A stretch of DNA of 64,000 bases. Origin: an uncultured beta proteobacterium (GTDB taxonomy: Bacteria > Pseudomonadota > Gammaproteobacteria > Burkholderiales > Burkholderiaceae_C). Below, piece after piece: positions 55,911 through 64,000 of the stretch. Numbering within the stretch: the stretch's first letter is position 1; every line of letters starts with the position of its first letter. Under the pieces are notes generated by a model. That model had not been told where the DNA came from. It did not search any database and saw nothing but the letters and a program-made list of their open reading frames with translations. The DNA lies in contig CAILZB010000080.1 in the NCBI GenBank assembly GCA_903838565.1, positions 41,711 through 105,710 on the forward strand, read 5' to 3'. The position numbers and the translations under genes were made by a program.

Positions 55911-58714
55911 ATGCAGTAGAGATCGAAGCAGCCATATCGGATTTGGCCCTTCAGCCTTTCGATACGGCGGACTTTCCGTTCGCGTTTTTGGCTGCTTTCG
56001 GCAACAAGGAAACCACGCTCAAGCGACTGCGCACCGGCAACAATAACGCCTCAGACGTGCCCGGCGGCGTGCTCCTGCGCAACAACATCCACATGGCCGT
56101 GTGCGACGCTGGCGCCGTGGGCGAGACCTTGAAGGCGTTGCGGGCCAGCCCGGCCACAACAAAGGCCAAGGCCAAGTTCATCCTCGCCACGGACGGGCAG
56201 ACCCTTGAGGCCGAAGAACTGGCCGCTGGCGAAACCATCGCCTGCGCCTATCCCGACTTCCCCGATCATTTCGGTTTCTTTCTGCCGTTGGCGGGTATCT
56301 CCACCATCAAGGAGATCAAGGACAACCCCGTCGATGTGCGCGCCACGGGTCGCCTGAACAAACTTTACGTCGAACTGCTGCGCGAAAACCCGGATTGGAC
56401 CAAGGACGAGCGCCGGGCCGACATGAATCACTTCATGGCGCGCCTCATCTTCTGCTTTTTTGCGGAAGACACCGACATTTTCAACGGTGAAGGCCTGTTC
56501 ACCAAGACGCTGGAGCAGATGAGTGAACGCGACGGCTCCAATACTCACGAGGTGCTGTCCGAAATCTTTCGTGCCATGAACGTGCCCACTCGGCACGATG
56601 GCATGCTCGACAACCGACACCGGGTGGCAGCCCGGCTGCGGCCTTGGGCTGACCAGTTCCCCTACGTGAACGGTGGCTTGTTCTCCGGCAGCACCGAAGT
56701 ACCGCGCTTCACCCGCATGGCACGGACTTACATGCAGCATGCTGGCGGCCTGAATTGGAAGCAGATCAACCCCGACATCTTCGGCAGCATGATCCAGGCC
56801 GTGGCCGACGACGAAGAGCGGGGCGCCCTAGGCATGCACTACACCAGCGTGCCCAACATCCTCAAGGTGTTGAATCCCCTGTTCCTGGACGACCTGCGCG
56901 CCGCTTTGGGCGAGGCCGGCGACAACGAGCGCAAGCTGCTCAACTTGCGCAAGCGCATGGCGCGCATCCGCGTGTTCGATCCGGCCTGCGGGTCTGGAAA
57001 TTTCTTGGTGATCGCCTACAAGCAGATGCGCGAGATCGAGGCGGAAATCAACCGCCGCCGCCGCGAGCCGCACCTGGGCAGCGAGATACCGCTGACCAAC
57101 TTCCGTGGCATCGAACTGCGTGACTTTCCGGCGGAGATTGCGCGCCTAGCGCTCATCATTGCCGAGTTCCAGTGCGATGTGCTGTATCGCGGGCAGAAGG
57201 ACGCGCTGGCGGAATTCTTGCCGCTGGATGCGCAGAACTGGATTGTTTGCGGCAATGCGTTGCGGCTGGATTGGCTCAGCATCTGCCCGCCCACGGGCAC
57301 GGGAGTGAAGATGGTGGCGGATGATTTGTTTGGCACGCCACTGGAGCAGGCGGAGATTGATTTTGAGAATGAAGGCGGGGAAACGTATATCTGCGGGAAT
57401 CCGCCGTATCTTGGAAGCAAGTGGCAATCGGGGGAACAGAAGGCTGATTTGGCTTCTGTGTTTGCGGGTCACGGCACCGGATGGAAGACGCTCGACTACG
57501 TGGCAGGCTGGTTTATGAAGGCCGCCGACTATGGAGCAAAGACTTCGTCGGTGACGGCGCTCGTATCGACAAACTCCATCTGTCAAGGGGTGCAGGTTCC
57601 TATCCTTTGGCCACTCGTATTTGCGACCGGTCACCAGATTGTCTTTGCGCACACGTCATTCAAATGGGCAAACCTAGCCAGTCACAACGCCGGTGTCACG
57701 GTGGCAATCGTCGGCATCTCAACGAATTTGGCTCGACCCAGAATTCTGTTCTCTGCTGTGGACAAAGACGAAGTCATCGCCAAGCAAGTTCTAAACATCA
57801 ACGCCTACCTCGTACCTGGGCCTGACCTCGTTGTCCAGCCTTTGCGGGAATCAAAGGCTGGATGTGCCTATATGGATCTGGGCAACATGCCCAAGGACGG
57901 CGGGCACTTGCTCTTTTCCAACGCCGAAGCCGAACACGCTCTCAAGCAGGAACCGGCCATCGAAAAATACATGTTCGACTTTGTCGGCTCGCAGGAATTT
58001 GTCAAAGGCATCGTTCGCAAGTGCTTGTGGATCGAAGATCAGCAGGTGAAACAAGCAGAACGCATACCGTTAGTGGCGGAGCGTCTTGCGGGTGTGCGTG
58101 CAATGCGTCTGGCCAGTGACGCGGAGTCAACGCGTGACTACGCAGACCGCCCACATCGCTTCAAGCAAATTCAGGGACGGGGGCAGGCCTCGTCAATCGT
58201 CGTTCCCAAAGTTTCGTCTGAGTCCCGTGAATACCTGCCCGTGGGCTTGCTGACGGCCCATTCCGTGGTGTCCGACAATGCCTTCGCCCTCTACGATGCC
58301 CCGCTCTGGAACATGGCCCTCATCGCCTCGCGGCTGCATCTGATCTGGGTAGCCACAGTCTGCGGCAAATTGGAAACACGCTACCGGTACTCCAACACCC
58401 TTGGCTGGAACACCTTCCCCGTGCCGCTGCTCACCGAACAGAACAAGGCTGACTTGACCCGCTGCGCCGAAGACATCCTGCTGGCGCGCGAAGCTCACTT
58501 CCCCGCCACAATAGCCGACCTGTACGACCCGGACACCATGCCGGAGAATCTGCGCCACGCCCACGAACGCAATGACGAGGTGCTGGAGCGCATCTACATC
58601 GGCCGCCGTTTTAGGAACGACACCGAGCGTCTGGAAAAACTGTTTGAGCTTTATACGAAGATGACGGCGACGGCCAAGCCTAGCGTGAGAACAACGAGGG
58701 GAAAGAAAGCATGA
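55907..58714 (+). CDS. Large MmeI-like class I DNA (adenine) methyltransferase
   Basis: A 935-residue N6-adenine-type methyltransferase. Motif I FDPACGSGNFLVIAYK is at residues 357-372, motif IV NPPY at 498-501, and ALGMHYTS at 307-313 is the conserved entry to the catalytic domain. Residues about 170-290 (FMARLIFCFFAEDTDIF …) match the helical spacer of MmeI-like enzymes. The C-terminal part after about 620 is the probable target-recognition and C-terminal region (LETRYRYSNTLGWNTFPVP). The first 150 residues show no PD-(D/E)XK nuclease motif, unlike MmeI itself, so cleavage must come from a partner. It overlaps its neighbours by four bases on each side. Confidence 0.87.
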   Translation: MNAVEIEAAISDLALQPFDTADFPFAFLAAFGNKETTLKRLRTGNNNASDVPGGVLLRNNIHMAVCDAGAVGETLKALRASPATTKAKAKFILATDGQTLEAEELAAGETIACAYPDFPDHFGFFLPLAGISTIKEIKDNPVDVRATGRLNKLYVELLRENPDWTKDERRADMNHFMARLIFCFFAEDTDIFNGEGLFTKTLEQMSERDGSNTHEVLSEIFRAMNVPTRHDGMLDNRHRVAARLRPWADQFPYVNGGLFSGSTEVPRFTRMARTYMQHAGGLNWKQINPDIFGSMIQAVADDEERGALGMHYTSVPNILKVLNPLFLDDLRAALGEAGDNERKLLNLRKRMARIRVFDPACGSGNFLVIAYKQMREIEAEINRRRREPHLGSEIPLTNFRGIELRDFPAEIARLALIIAEFQCDVLYRGQKDALAEFLPLDAQNWIVCGNALRLDWLSICPPTGTGVKMVADDLFGTPLEQAEIDFENEGGETYICGNPPYLGSKWQSGEQKADLASVFAGHGTGWKTLDYVAGWFMKAADYGAKTSSVTALVSTNSICQGVQVPILWPLVFATGHQIVFAHTSFKWANLASHNAGVTVAIVGISTNLARPRILFSAVDKDEVIAKQVLNINAYLVPGPDLVVQPLRESKAGCAYMDLGNMPKDGGHLLFSNAEAEHALKQEPAIEKYMFDFVGSQEFVKGIVRKCLWIEDQQVKQAERIPLVAERLAGVRAMRLASDAESTRDYADRPHRFKQIQGRGQASSIVVPKVSSESREYLPVGLLTAHSVVSDNAFALYDAPLWNMALIASRLHLIWVATVCGKLETRYRYSNTLGWNTFPVPLLTEQNKADLTRCAEDILLAREAHFPATIADLYDPDTMPENLRHAHERNDEVLERIYIGRRFRNDTERLEKLFELYTKMTATAKPSVRTTRGKKA

Positions 58715-59772
58715 GCGATAGTCCCATCAGCCTGACCGCGCCCCCTGAAGGTTATGCCGACTGGCTGGCCGATCTGAAAGGCCGCATCCACACCGCGCAG
58801 CAGCGCGCCACGCTGGCGGTCAACCGCGAGCTGGTGCTGCTGTATTGGCAGATCGGGCGCGACATTCTGGCGCGGCAGGCAAGCCAAGGCTGGGGTGCGA
58901 AGGTGATCGATCGGCTGGCGCATGATTTGCGCACCGCCTTTCCAGACATGAAGGGGTTTTCCCGCGCCAACCTGATGTACATGCGCGCTTTCGCCGAGGC
59001 GTGGCCGGATGCCGAAATTGTCCAACAGGCTGTTGGACAATTGCCCTGGGGGCATAACCTGGTGCTGCTCACCCGCCTGAAAGATTCGCAGCAGCGCCTA
59101 GCTTATGCCCAGAGTGCCATTGCGCACGGTTGGTCGCGCAATGTGCTGAACATCCATATCGAAACCCGCCTGCTGGAACGCACCGGCAAGGCCGTTACCA
59201 ACTTCGATGCCAGTCTGCCCAAAGCCCAGTCCGACTTGGCCAGAGAGTCGGTAAAAGACCCTTATCGGTTCGACTTTCTTGGGCTGACCGACGAGGCGCA
59301 GGAACGTGAAATTGAGCATGCTTTGGTGAAGCACGTCACCGAATTTCTGCTGGAACTGGGCGCGGGCTTTGCATTCGTCGGGCGGCAGGTACTGCTGGAT
59401 GTGGGGGGCGACGAGTTTTTTATCGACCTGCTGTTCTATCACCTCAAGCTGCGCTGCTATGTGGTGATCGAGCTCAAGGGCGGCAAGTTCAAGCCAGAGC
59501 ATCTAGGCCAGCTCGGGTTCTATCTGACCGCCGTGGATCGCCAGGTTAAAAGCGAGCATGACAACCCAACCATTGGCCTCTTGCTCTGCAAGAGCAAAAA
59601 CAAGATCGTTGCCGAATACGCCTTGGGAGATAAGACCCAGCCCATGGGCATCGCCGAATACAAGCTGCTCGAATCCCTGCCCGCCGAGCTGCAAACCAGC
59701 CTGCCCAGCATTGAGCAGATTGAGCGCGAACTGGCAGGCAGCTACACATCTACGCAGGACGACTCGCAGTGA
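58711..59772 (+). CDS. YhcG/DUF1016-type PD-(D/E)XK nuclease
   Basis: A 353-residue protein of the YhcG family. The N-terminal DUF1016 helical domain (YADWLADLKGRIHTAQQRATLAVNRELVLLYWQIGRDIL … QLPWGHNLVLL) precedes a C-terminal nuclease with Asp239 in DEFFIDLLFYH and Glu254-x-Lys256 in VVIELKGGKF. Family members occur beside restriction-modification genes and with Holliday-junction or phage-DNA roles. It is coupled to the methyltransferase (four-base overlap) and to the helicase. It could provide the missing nuclease activity. Confidence 0.9.
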   Translation: MSDSPISLTAPPEGYADWLADLKGRIHTAQQRATLAVNRELVLLYWQIGRDILARQASQGWGAKVIDRLAHDLRTAFPDMKGFSRANLMYMRAFAEAWPDAEIVQQAVGQLPWGHNLVLLTRLKDSQQRLAYAQSAIAHGWSRNVLNIHIETRLLERTGKAVTNFDASLPKAQSDLARESVKDPYRFDFLGLTDEAQEREIEHALVKHVTEFLLELGAGFAFVGRQVLLDVGGDEFFIDLLFYHLKLRCYVVIELKGGKFKPEHLGQLGFYLTAVDRQVKSEHDNPTIGLLLCKSKNKIVAEYALGDKTQPMGIAEYKLLESLPAELQTSLPSIEQIERELAGSYTSTQDDSQ

Positions 59773-61886
59773 CCAACCGGACCAATCCCACCAATGCCTA
59801 CACCGTGCCGTCGGTGTCCATCACCACGGCGCGCACCGGGGCTTCCAGCAGGGCAAACGCACTGGGCATGCGCGCCATGCAGGAGCGCGCCTACGCCAAA
59901 CGCGGCGAGCAATACCTGCTGATCAAATCGCCACCGGCATCGGGAAAATCCCGCGCGCTGATGTTCATCGCGCTGGACAAGCTCAACAATCAGGGGGTGC
60001 GGCAGGCCATCATCGTGGTACCCGAGCGCTCGATTGGTAGCAGCTTCTCTGACGAACCTCTGAGCCAGTACGGTTTCTATTGGGATTGGCAGGTGGCCCC
60101 GCAATGGAACCTGTGCAATGCGCCCGGAGTGGACGATGTGAAGGTCGCCAAGTCCAAAGTCAAGGCCGTCGGCGAGTTCCTTGCCGGTGACGACAAGATA
60201 CTGGTTTGCACACATGCCACGTTCCGCTTTGCGGTGGACGAGCTTGGTATTCAGGCTTTCGACAACCGTCTGATCGCCATCGACGAGTTTCACCACGTTT
60301 CCAGTGACCCGGATAGCAAGCTTGGCAATCAACTTGGCGCATTCATTGCTCGCGACAAGGTGCATCTGGTCGCCATGACCGGTTCCTACTTCCGGGGCGA
60401 TAGCGTGGCCGTGCTGGCTCCGGCGGATGAGGCCAGGTTCGAGACGGTCACATACACCTACTACGAGCAGCTCAACGGCTACCAATGGCTCAAATCGTTG
60501 GACATCGGTTATTTCTTCTACACCGGCCCTTACGTTGATGCCGTTGCCAAGGTGTTGGACCCGGCGCTGAAAACCATCGTCCATATTCCCAATGTGAATG
60601 CCCGCGAAAGCCTGAAAGACAAGCAACGCGAGGTGGATGAAATCATGCACGGCATGGGCGAATGGAAGGGTGTTGACCCAGCTACAGGATTCCATCTGGT
60701 GTTGGCCAGTGATGGTCGCACGTTAAAGGTCGCGGATTTGGTGGATGACAGCGATCAGGCAAGGCGTTCTCGTGTTCTGGGCGCGCTGAAAGACCCGGCG
60801 CAGAAGAACAATCGCGACTACGTTGACGTCATCATCGCGCTAGGCATGGCGAAGGAAGGCTTTGACTGGATCTGGTGCGAACACGCGCTGACCATTGGCT
60901 ACCGCAGCAGCCTGACTGAAATCGTGCAGATCATTGGTCGCGCCACGCGCGATGCCGAGGGCAAAGAGCGCTCGCGCTTCACCAACTTGATTGCCGAACC
61001 CACAGCGGAGCAGGCCGCAGTGGCAGAGGCTGTGAACGACATGCTGAAGGCTATTTCTGCCAGTCTGCTGATGGAGCAGGTGCTGGCGCCGCGCTATGAA
61101 TTCACTCCAAAGAACATGGGGCCGAAAGACGGCTTCGATTACGGCGGCGACGGTTACAAAGAAGGTGGTCACAACATCGGTGTGAATAAGGACACCGGCC
61201 AGATTCACGTGGAGATCAATGGCCTGACAACGCCTCAAAGCCCGGAAGCCACGCGCATCTGCAAGGAAGATTTGAATGAAGTCGTAACCAGTTTTCTGCA
61301 AGACAAGACCACGCTTGAGCGTGGACTTTTTGACAAGGAAAACACCCTTCCGGAAGAACTGACGCAGTTGCGCATGGGCAAGATCGTGCGTGAGCGTTAC
61401 CCGGAGTTGAGCGATACCGATCAGGAGGCCATCCGTCAACACGCCATTGCGGCGATGAACATCACCCAGCAAGCTAAATTGGCGTTGGCAATGGCCGATG
61501 CCAACGGTAGCGATGTGGCGCAAGGCAGCACCGCATTGCTGGATGGGGTGCGCAGGTTTGTCAATGTGCGCGATCTGGATATCGATTTGATTGACCGCAT
61601 CAACCCCTTCGACGCCGCCTATGCGGTGCTGGCAAAAGCGATGGATGAAAAGTCGCTGCGCCAGGTGCAGGCCAGCATTGCGGCCAAGAAGGTCAGCATC
61701 CCCGAAGACGAAGCTCGCGACCTGTCAAAGCGCGCCTTGCTGTTCAAGAATGAGCGCGGTCGCTTGCCGGACATTAACTCAGCCGATGCGTGGGAAAAGC
61801 GCATGGCCGAAGGCGTTGCCGCGTTTGCGCGTTTCCGTGCGCAGGCCAAGGCCGCTCAGACGCCAGGGGAGGCCGGGAATGCCTGA
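59769..61886 (+). CDS. SF2 DEAD/DEAH-type helicase of the restriction-like cassette
   Basis: A 705-residue superfamily 2 helicase. Motif I is SPPASGKSR at residues 54-62, motif II DEFH at 172-175, motif III TGS at 204-206, a motif V region is GMAKEGFDWIWCEHAL, and motif VI QIIGRATRD is at 387-395. DEFH rather than DEAH is unusual but retains the acidic pair. The region after about 470 has no assigned fold and may hold the interaction with other subunits. A helicase beside a nuclease and a methyltransferase suggests translocation-dependent cutting, as in type I or III restriction. It overlaps the GIY-YIG gene by eight bases. Confidence 0.86.
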   Translation: MTNRTNPTNAYTVPSVSITTARTGASSRANALGMRAMQERAYAKRGEQYLLIKSPPASGKSRALMFIALDKLNNQGVRQAIIVVPERSIGSSFSDEPLSQYGFYWDWQVAPQWNLCNAPGVDDVKVAKSKVKAVGEFLAGDDKILVCTHATFRFAVDELGIQAFDNRLIAIDEFHHVSSDPDSKLGNQLGAFIARDKVHLVAMTGSYFRGDSVAVLAPADEARFETVTYTYYEQLNGYQWLKSLDIGYFFYTGPYVDAVAKVLDPALKTIVHIPNVNARESLKDKQREVDEIMHGMGEWKGVDPATGFHLVLASDGRTLKVADLVDDSDQARRSRVLGALKDPAQKNNRDYVDVIIALGMAKEGFDWIWCEHALTIGYRSSLTEIVQIIGRATRDAEGKERSRFTNLIAEPTAEQAAVAEAVNDMLKAISASLLMEQVLAPRYEFTPKNMGPKDGFDYGGDGYKEGGHNIGVNKDTGQIHVEINGLTTPQSPEATRICKEDLNEVVTSFLQDKTTLERGLFDKENTLPEELTQLRMGKIVRERYPELSDTDQEAIRQHAIAAMNITQQAKLALAMADANGSDVAQGSTALLDGVRRFVNVRDLDIDLIDRINPFDAAYAVLAKAMDEKSLRQVQASIAAKKVSIPEDEARDLSKRALLFKNERGRLPDINSADAWEKRMAEGVAAFARFRAQAKAAQTPGEAGNA

Positions 61887-63069
61887 AATGGACGATGACG
61901 AACTGCTGGACGCGCTGGGCGTTGAAGTAGTCCCCCTAAAGGTCTCCAGCCGCACCCCGCGCGAGGAACGCGTTATTGCGGGCTTCGAGGACATCCTGCG
62001 TTTCTATCAAACCCATGGCCGCGCTCCGATGCATGGCGAGGTGCGCGACATCTTCGAGCGCCTCTATGCCGTGCGCCTTGATCAACTGCGTAAGCTACCG
62101 GAAGCTCAAACTTTATTGGCTGAGCTGGATGGTCCTGGCCTGTTGTCCGGAACGGCACAAGCGCAGGTCGATGTAGATGCGCTTGATGAGGACGCCCTCC
62201 TGGCCGAGTTGGGGATTAACCATGGACTTCCCGAACAGAATGACATCACCATTCTGCGAAATGTGCGTCCCTACGTAGAAATAAAGGCTGCGGAAGAAGT
62301 CGCCAATCGCACGCCCTGCGCGGATTTCGAACACTTCAAACCTTTGTTCGAAGAGGCCGAAGCTGGTCTCAAGTCTGGATCTTGGATAACCAAACCATTT
62401 GTTAAAAATGCCAGTATTGAATTGGGGGATTTCTTCATCATTGGCGGTCAGGTAGCTTATGTTGCCGAATTTAATGAAGGTGCCAAGACCAAGGATGGAC
62501 GCGAAAACCCGCGACTAAGAGTCATTTTTGACAACCGTACCGAGAGCGACCTTTTGCTGCGCTCGCTTTCGCGTTCGCTCTATCCTGATGGAAACACACC
62601 CGTGGGGCGTCGCCTCATCCGCAAGGACGATGGCCCATTGTTTGGCGGCATGGCAGAGCCTGACGACATCGAGTCTGGCACTATCTACGTGTTGCGCAGC
62701 CAGTCCACCCATCCATTTGTGACCGAGCACCGCGAACTGATTCACAAAATCGGCGTGACTGGCGGTAAGGTGGAGACCCGCATTGCGGGCGCGGCAAAGG
62801 ATGCAACCTATCTCTTGGCCGACGTGGAAATTGTTGCGACCTACAAACTTCACAATCTGAACCGCACCCGGCTTGAGAACATCTTTCACCGCCTGTTCGC
62901 CGCAGCGCAGATCGACTTGACCATCGAAGACCGATTCGGCAATCCGGTCAAGCCGAAGGAATGGTTCCTGGTGCCACTGCATGTGATTGACGAGGCGGTT
63001 GAGCGAATTCGAGATGGGTCAATTACCGATATGGTTTACGACCCGACGACGGCGCGGTTGTCCAAATAA
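61879..63069 (+). CDS. GIY-YIG (T5orf172-like) nuclease-domain protein
   Basis: A 396-residue protein. The C-terminal domain (about residues 265-345) has the GIY-YIG layout: GTIYVL at 267-272, KIGVTGG at 290-296, Arg301 in ETRIAGA, and catalytic Glu333 in NRTRLENIFHRLF. The N-terminal 260 residues contain two acidic stretches and a strand-rich part (FFIIGGQVAYVAEFNE) of unknown fold. A second nuclease in the same cassette as a PD-(D/E)XK protein is notable. The start overlaps the helicase by eight bases. Confidence 0.82.
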   Translation: MPEMDDDELLDALGVEVVPLKVSSRTPREERVIAGFEDILRFYQTHGRAPMHGEVRDIFERLYAVRLDQLRKLPEAQTLLAELDGPGLLSGTAQAQVDVDALDEDALLAELGINHGLPEQNDITILRNVRPYVEIKAAEEVANRTPCADFEHFKPLFEEAEAGLKSGSWITKPFVKNASIELGDFFIIGGQVAYVAEFNEGAKTKDGRENPRLRVIFDNRTESDLLLRSLSRSLYPDGNTPVGRRLIRKDDGPLFGGMAEPDDIESGTIYVLRSQSTHPFVTEHRELIHKIGVTGGKVETRIAGAAKDATYLLADVEIVATYKLHNLNRTRLENIFHRLFAAAQIDLTIEDRFGNPVKPKEWFLVPLHVIDEAVERIRDGSITDMVYDPTTARLSK

Positions 63070-63115
63070 ATTTGCATTGCAAAAAATACAATGACTCTGA
63101 AACCTTAGCAAAATT

Positions 63116-63862
63116 ATGTACCTGCGATCAATCCAGCTCAGAAATACGGGACCAATACAAGAACTAGATTTGATCCTGCCATTCACTGGCGAGAATCCGA
63201 AGCCTTTGGTTTTGGTGGGTCGAAACGGGAGTGGGAAATCAACCGTTATTTCGTTCATTGTTAACGCGCTTGTTGCCCTGAAGCAACAGGTTTACGAGGA
63301 TGTGGAAGTTGAAAAAGGCAAGGTCTATCGATTGCGATCTGCGTTGGGCATCCATGGTGATGCAAACTTTTACTTTGCCAAGCTGGACTTCGAGCAAGGC
63401 GTTTCGCTGATTGAGTGGCAACTAAATGCCAAGAAGGAGAGCATCACCGATCCGACCGGCCTGCTTGCTTTGGACAGCAGTTGGAATGAGATTCCGCCAA
63501 ACGAAACCAGTCATTTCAAACTGCCGCTGGGTGAATTGGCGCAGACTCATATGTTGGAGGCGTTGCTACAGAAAACGAGCCTCTTGTTTTTCCCAGCCGA
63601 CCGATTTGAGCCGCCGGATTGGTTGAATACTGAAAACTTGTCCTCGGAACTTCGCCTTCCAGACGCACAGCGCGTCAAAGGTCGTACGCCACGGCGGATT
63701 TTTTCACGCAATCGTTTAAGGCCCACACTGGAATGGTTAAATTCAGTTGTGTTTGACATGATGGTGTCCGAACATGAGGAAGTAAACATTCCGATTAATT
63801 ACAGTGGCCAACGAACCTCAGCAAGGGTTGCTCGACCTGGTAAGGCGCACGCGGTGTTCTGA
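63116..63862 (+). pseudogene. RecF/OLD-like AAA ATPase, truncated by an IS
   Basis: The N-terminal 248 residues of an SMC/RecF/OLD-type ATPase: MYLRSIQLRNTGPIQELDL, then Walker A VGRNGSGKSTVISF with Lys41. The signature, Walker B and C-terminal parts are missing, because the frame ends at a TGA (63860-63862) that is the first bases of an IS3-family element. The cut protein probably cannot hydrolyse ATP normally. The rest of the gene may lie on the far side of the IS, outside the window. It follows the GIY-YIG gene by 46 bases and was probably the last cassette gene. Confidence 0.8.
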
Positions 63863-64000
63863 AGCGGACCCGGAATTTGGGACAGGTGTTTAAGTGGGAC
63901 ACTGTCTAAAGAAACGGGTATCCAATGACTGAATCAAAGAAGCGCAAATTTCATCCACCTGAGTTCAAAGCGAAGGTGGGACTGGAGGCGCTTGGTGGGA
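63860..64000 (+). mobile_element. Left end of an IS3-family insertion sequence
   Basis: Sequence beginning TGAAGCGGACC runs into an orfA start at 63925. TG is the standard terminal dinucleotide of IS3 elements, and the preceding host frame stops at this point. The right end is outside the window. Confidence 0.75.
63925..64000 (+). CDS. IS3-family transposase OrfA, N-terminus only
   Basis: The 25 visible codons read MTESKKRKFHPPEFKAKVG and on. This is the usual helix-turn-helix start of IS3-group OrfA proteins, which bind the IS ends. OrfB and the frameshift site would follow outside the window. Confidence 0.85.
   Translation, partial: MTESKKRKFHPPEFKAKVGLEALGG

Larger units (their letters stand above)
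46123..64000. mobile_element. Probable integrative/mobilisable element inserted at tRNA-Val, right end outside the window
   Basis: Everything from the tRNA 3' end to the window edge is accessory in type: ArdC-like protein, coupling ATPase, replication-relaxation protein, AlpA-like regulator, primase fragment, RepA-like ATPase, restriction-like cassette and an IS. Base composition is visibly lower in G+C in parts (about 53,200-55,600) than in the core chromosome. No integrase, relaxase or second att site is in view, so the boundaries and type are inferred from content and the tRNA. Confidence 0.6.

Overview
The window reads as chromosome of a GC-rich betaproteobacterium, most likely order Burkholderiales, family Comamonadaceae (Rhodoferax/Polaromonas/Acidovorax-like). 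This rests on gene order and protein character: exbB-lpxK-trm112-kdsB-adk, xseA-sodB, clpS-clpA, lptFG-cbiX-cysB, pepA-holC, an Ala/Lys-rich exported protein, and an ArgA of the kinase-fold plus GNAT type. No 16S gene or marker tree is available here, so the family is an inference.

Positions 1 to about 46,120 are ordinary core chromosome with dense, high-GC, mostly housekeeping genes. They cover acyl-CoA metabolism (truncated at the left edge), GST, a 2-hydroxyacid dehydrogenase, LexA with a double SOS operator shared with a divergent asparaginase, a lipid A/KDO/adenylate kinase operon, exonuclease VII, Fe-SOD, a DUF192 protein, ClpS/ClpA, a receiver-TPR protein, TrpB2, SerB, Mfd, IspD/IspF, an EnvZ/OmpR pair, ArgA, HrpA, a peptide-type ABC importer, an aminotransferase, CysB, CbiX, LptFG, PepA, HolC and an orphan LivK. 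Small palindromic repeats sit between several convergent or closely packed genes.

At 46,048 there is a tRNA-Val(CAC) with encoded CCA, and the character of the DNA changes straight after it. From there to the window end the content is accessory: an ArdC-like antirestriction protein, a secreted Sel1-repeat protein, a palindrome-rich non-coding stretch (a candidate cis-acting transfer or replication region), a basic DNA-binding protein with an excellent ribosome binding site, a VirD4/TraD-like coupling ATPase, a replication-relaxation (MobC-like) protein, an AlpA-like regulator, a CHC2 zinc-finger primase fragment and a RepA-like AAA ATPase. I read this as an integrative or mobilisable element inserted at the tRNA. 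Its integrase, relaxase and far end are not in the window.

The same + strand run continues, mostly by 4-base stop/start overlaps, into a candidate defence cassette (55,638-63,862): a small CxxC protein, a large MmeI-like adenine methyltransferase without a recognisable nuclease motif, a YhcG/DUF1016 PD-(D/E)XK nuclease, an SF2 helicase, a GIY-YIG (T5orf172-like) nuclease, and the N-terminal part of a RecF/OLD-like ATPase. This ATPase is cut off by an IS3-family insertion whose left end supplies the stop codon. A methyltransferase, two different nuclease folds, a helicase and an ATPase as separate coupled genes suggest a multi-subunit restriction-like system. I cannot name it as a published system from sequence alone, and it is the most interesting part of the window.
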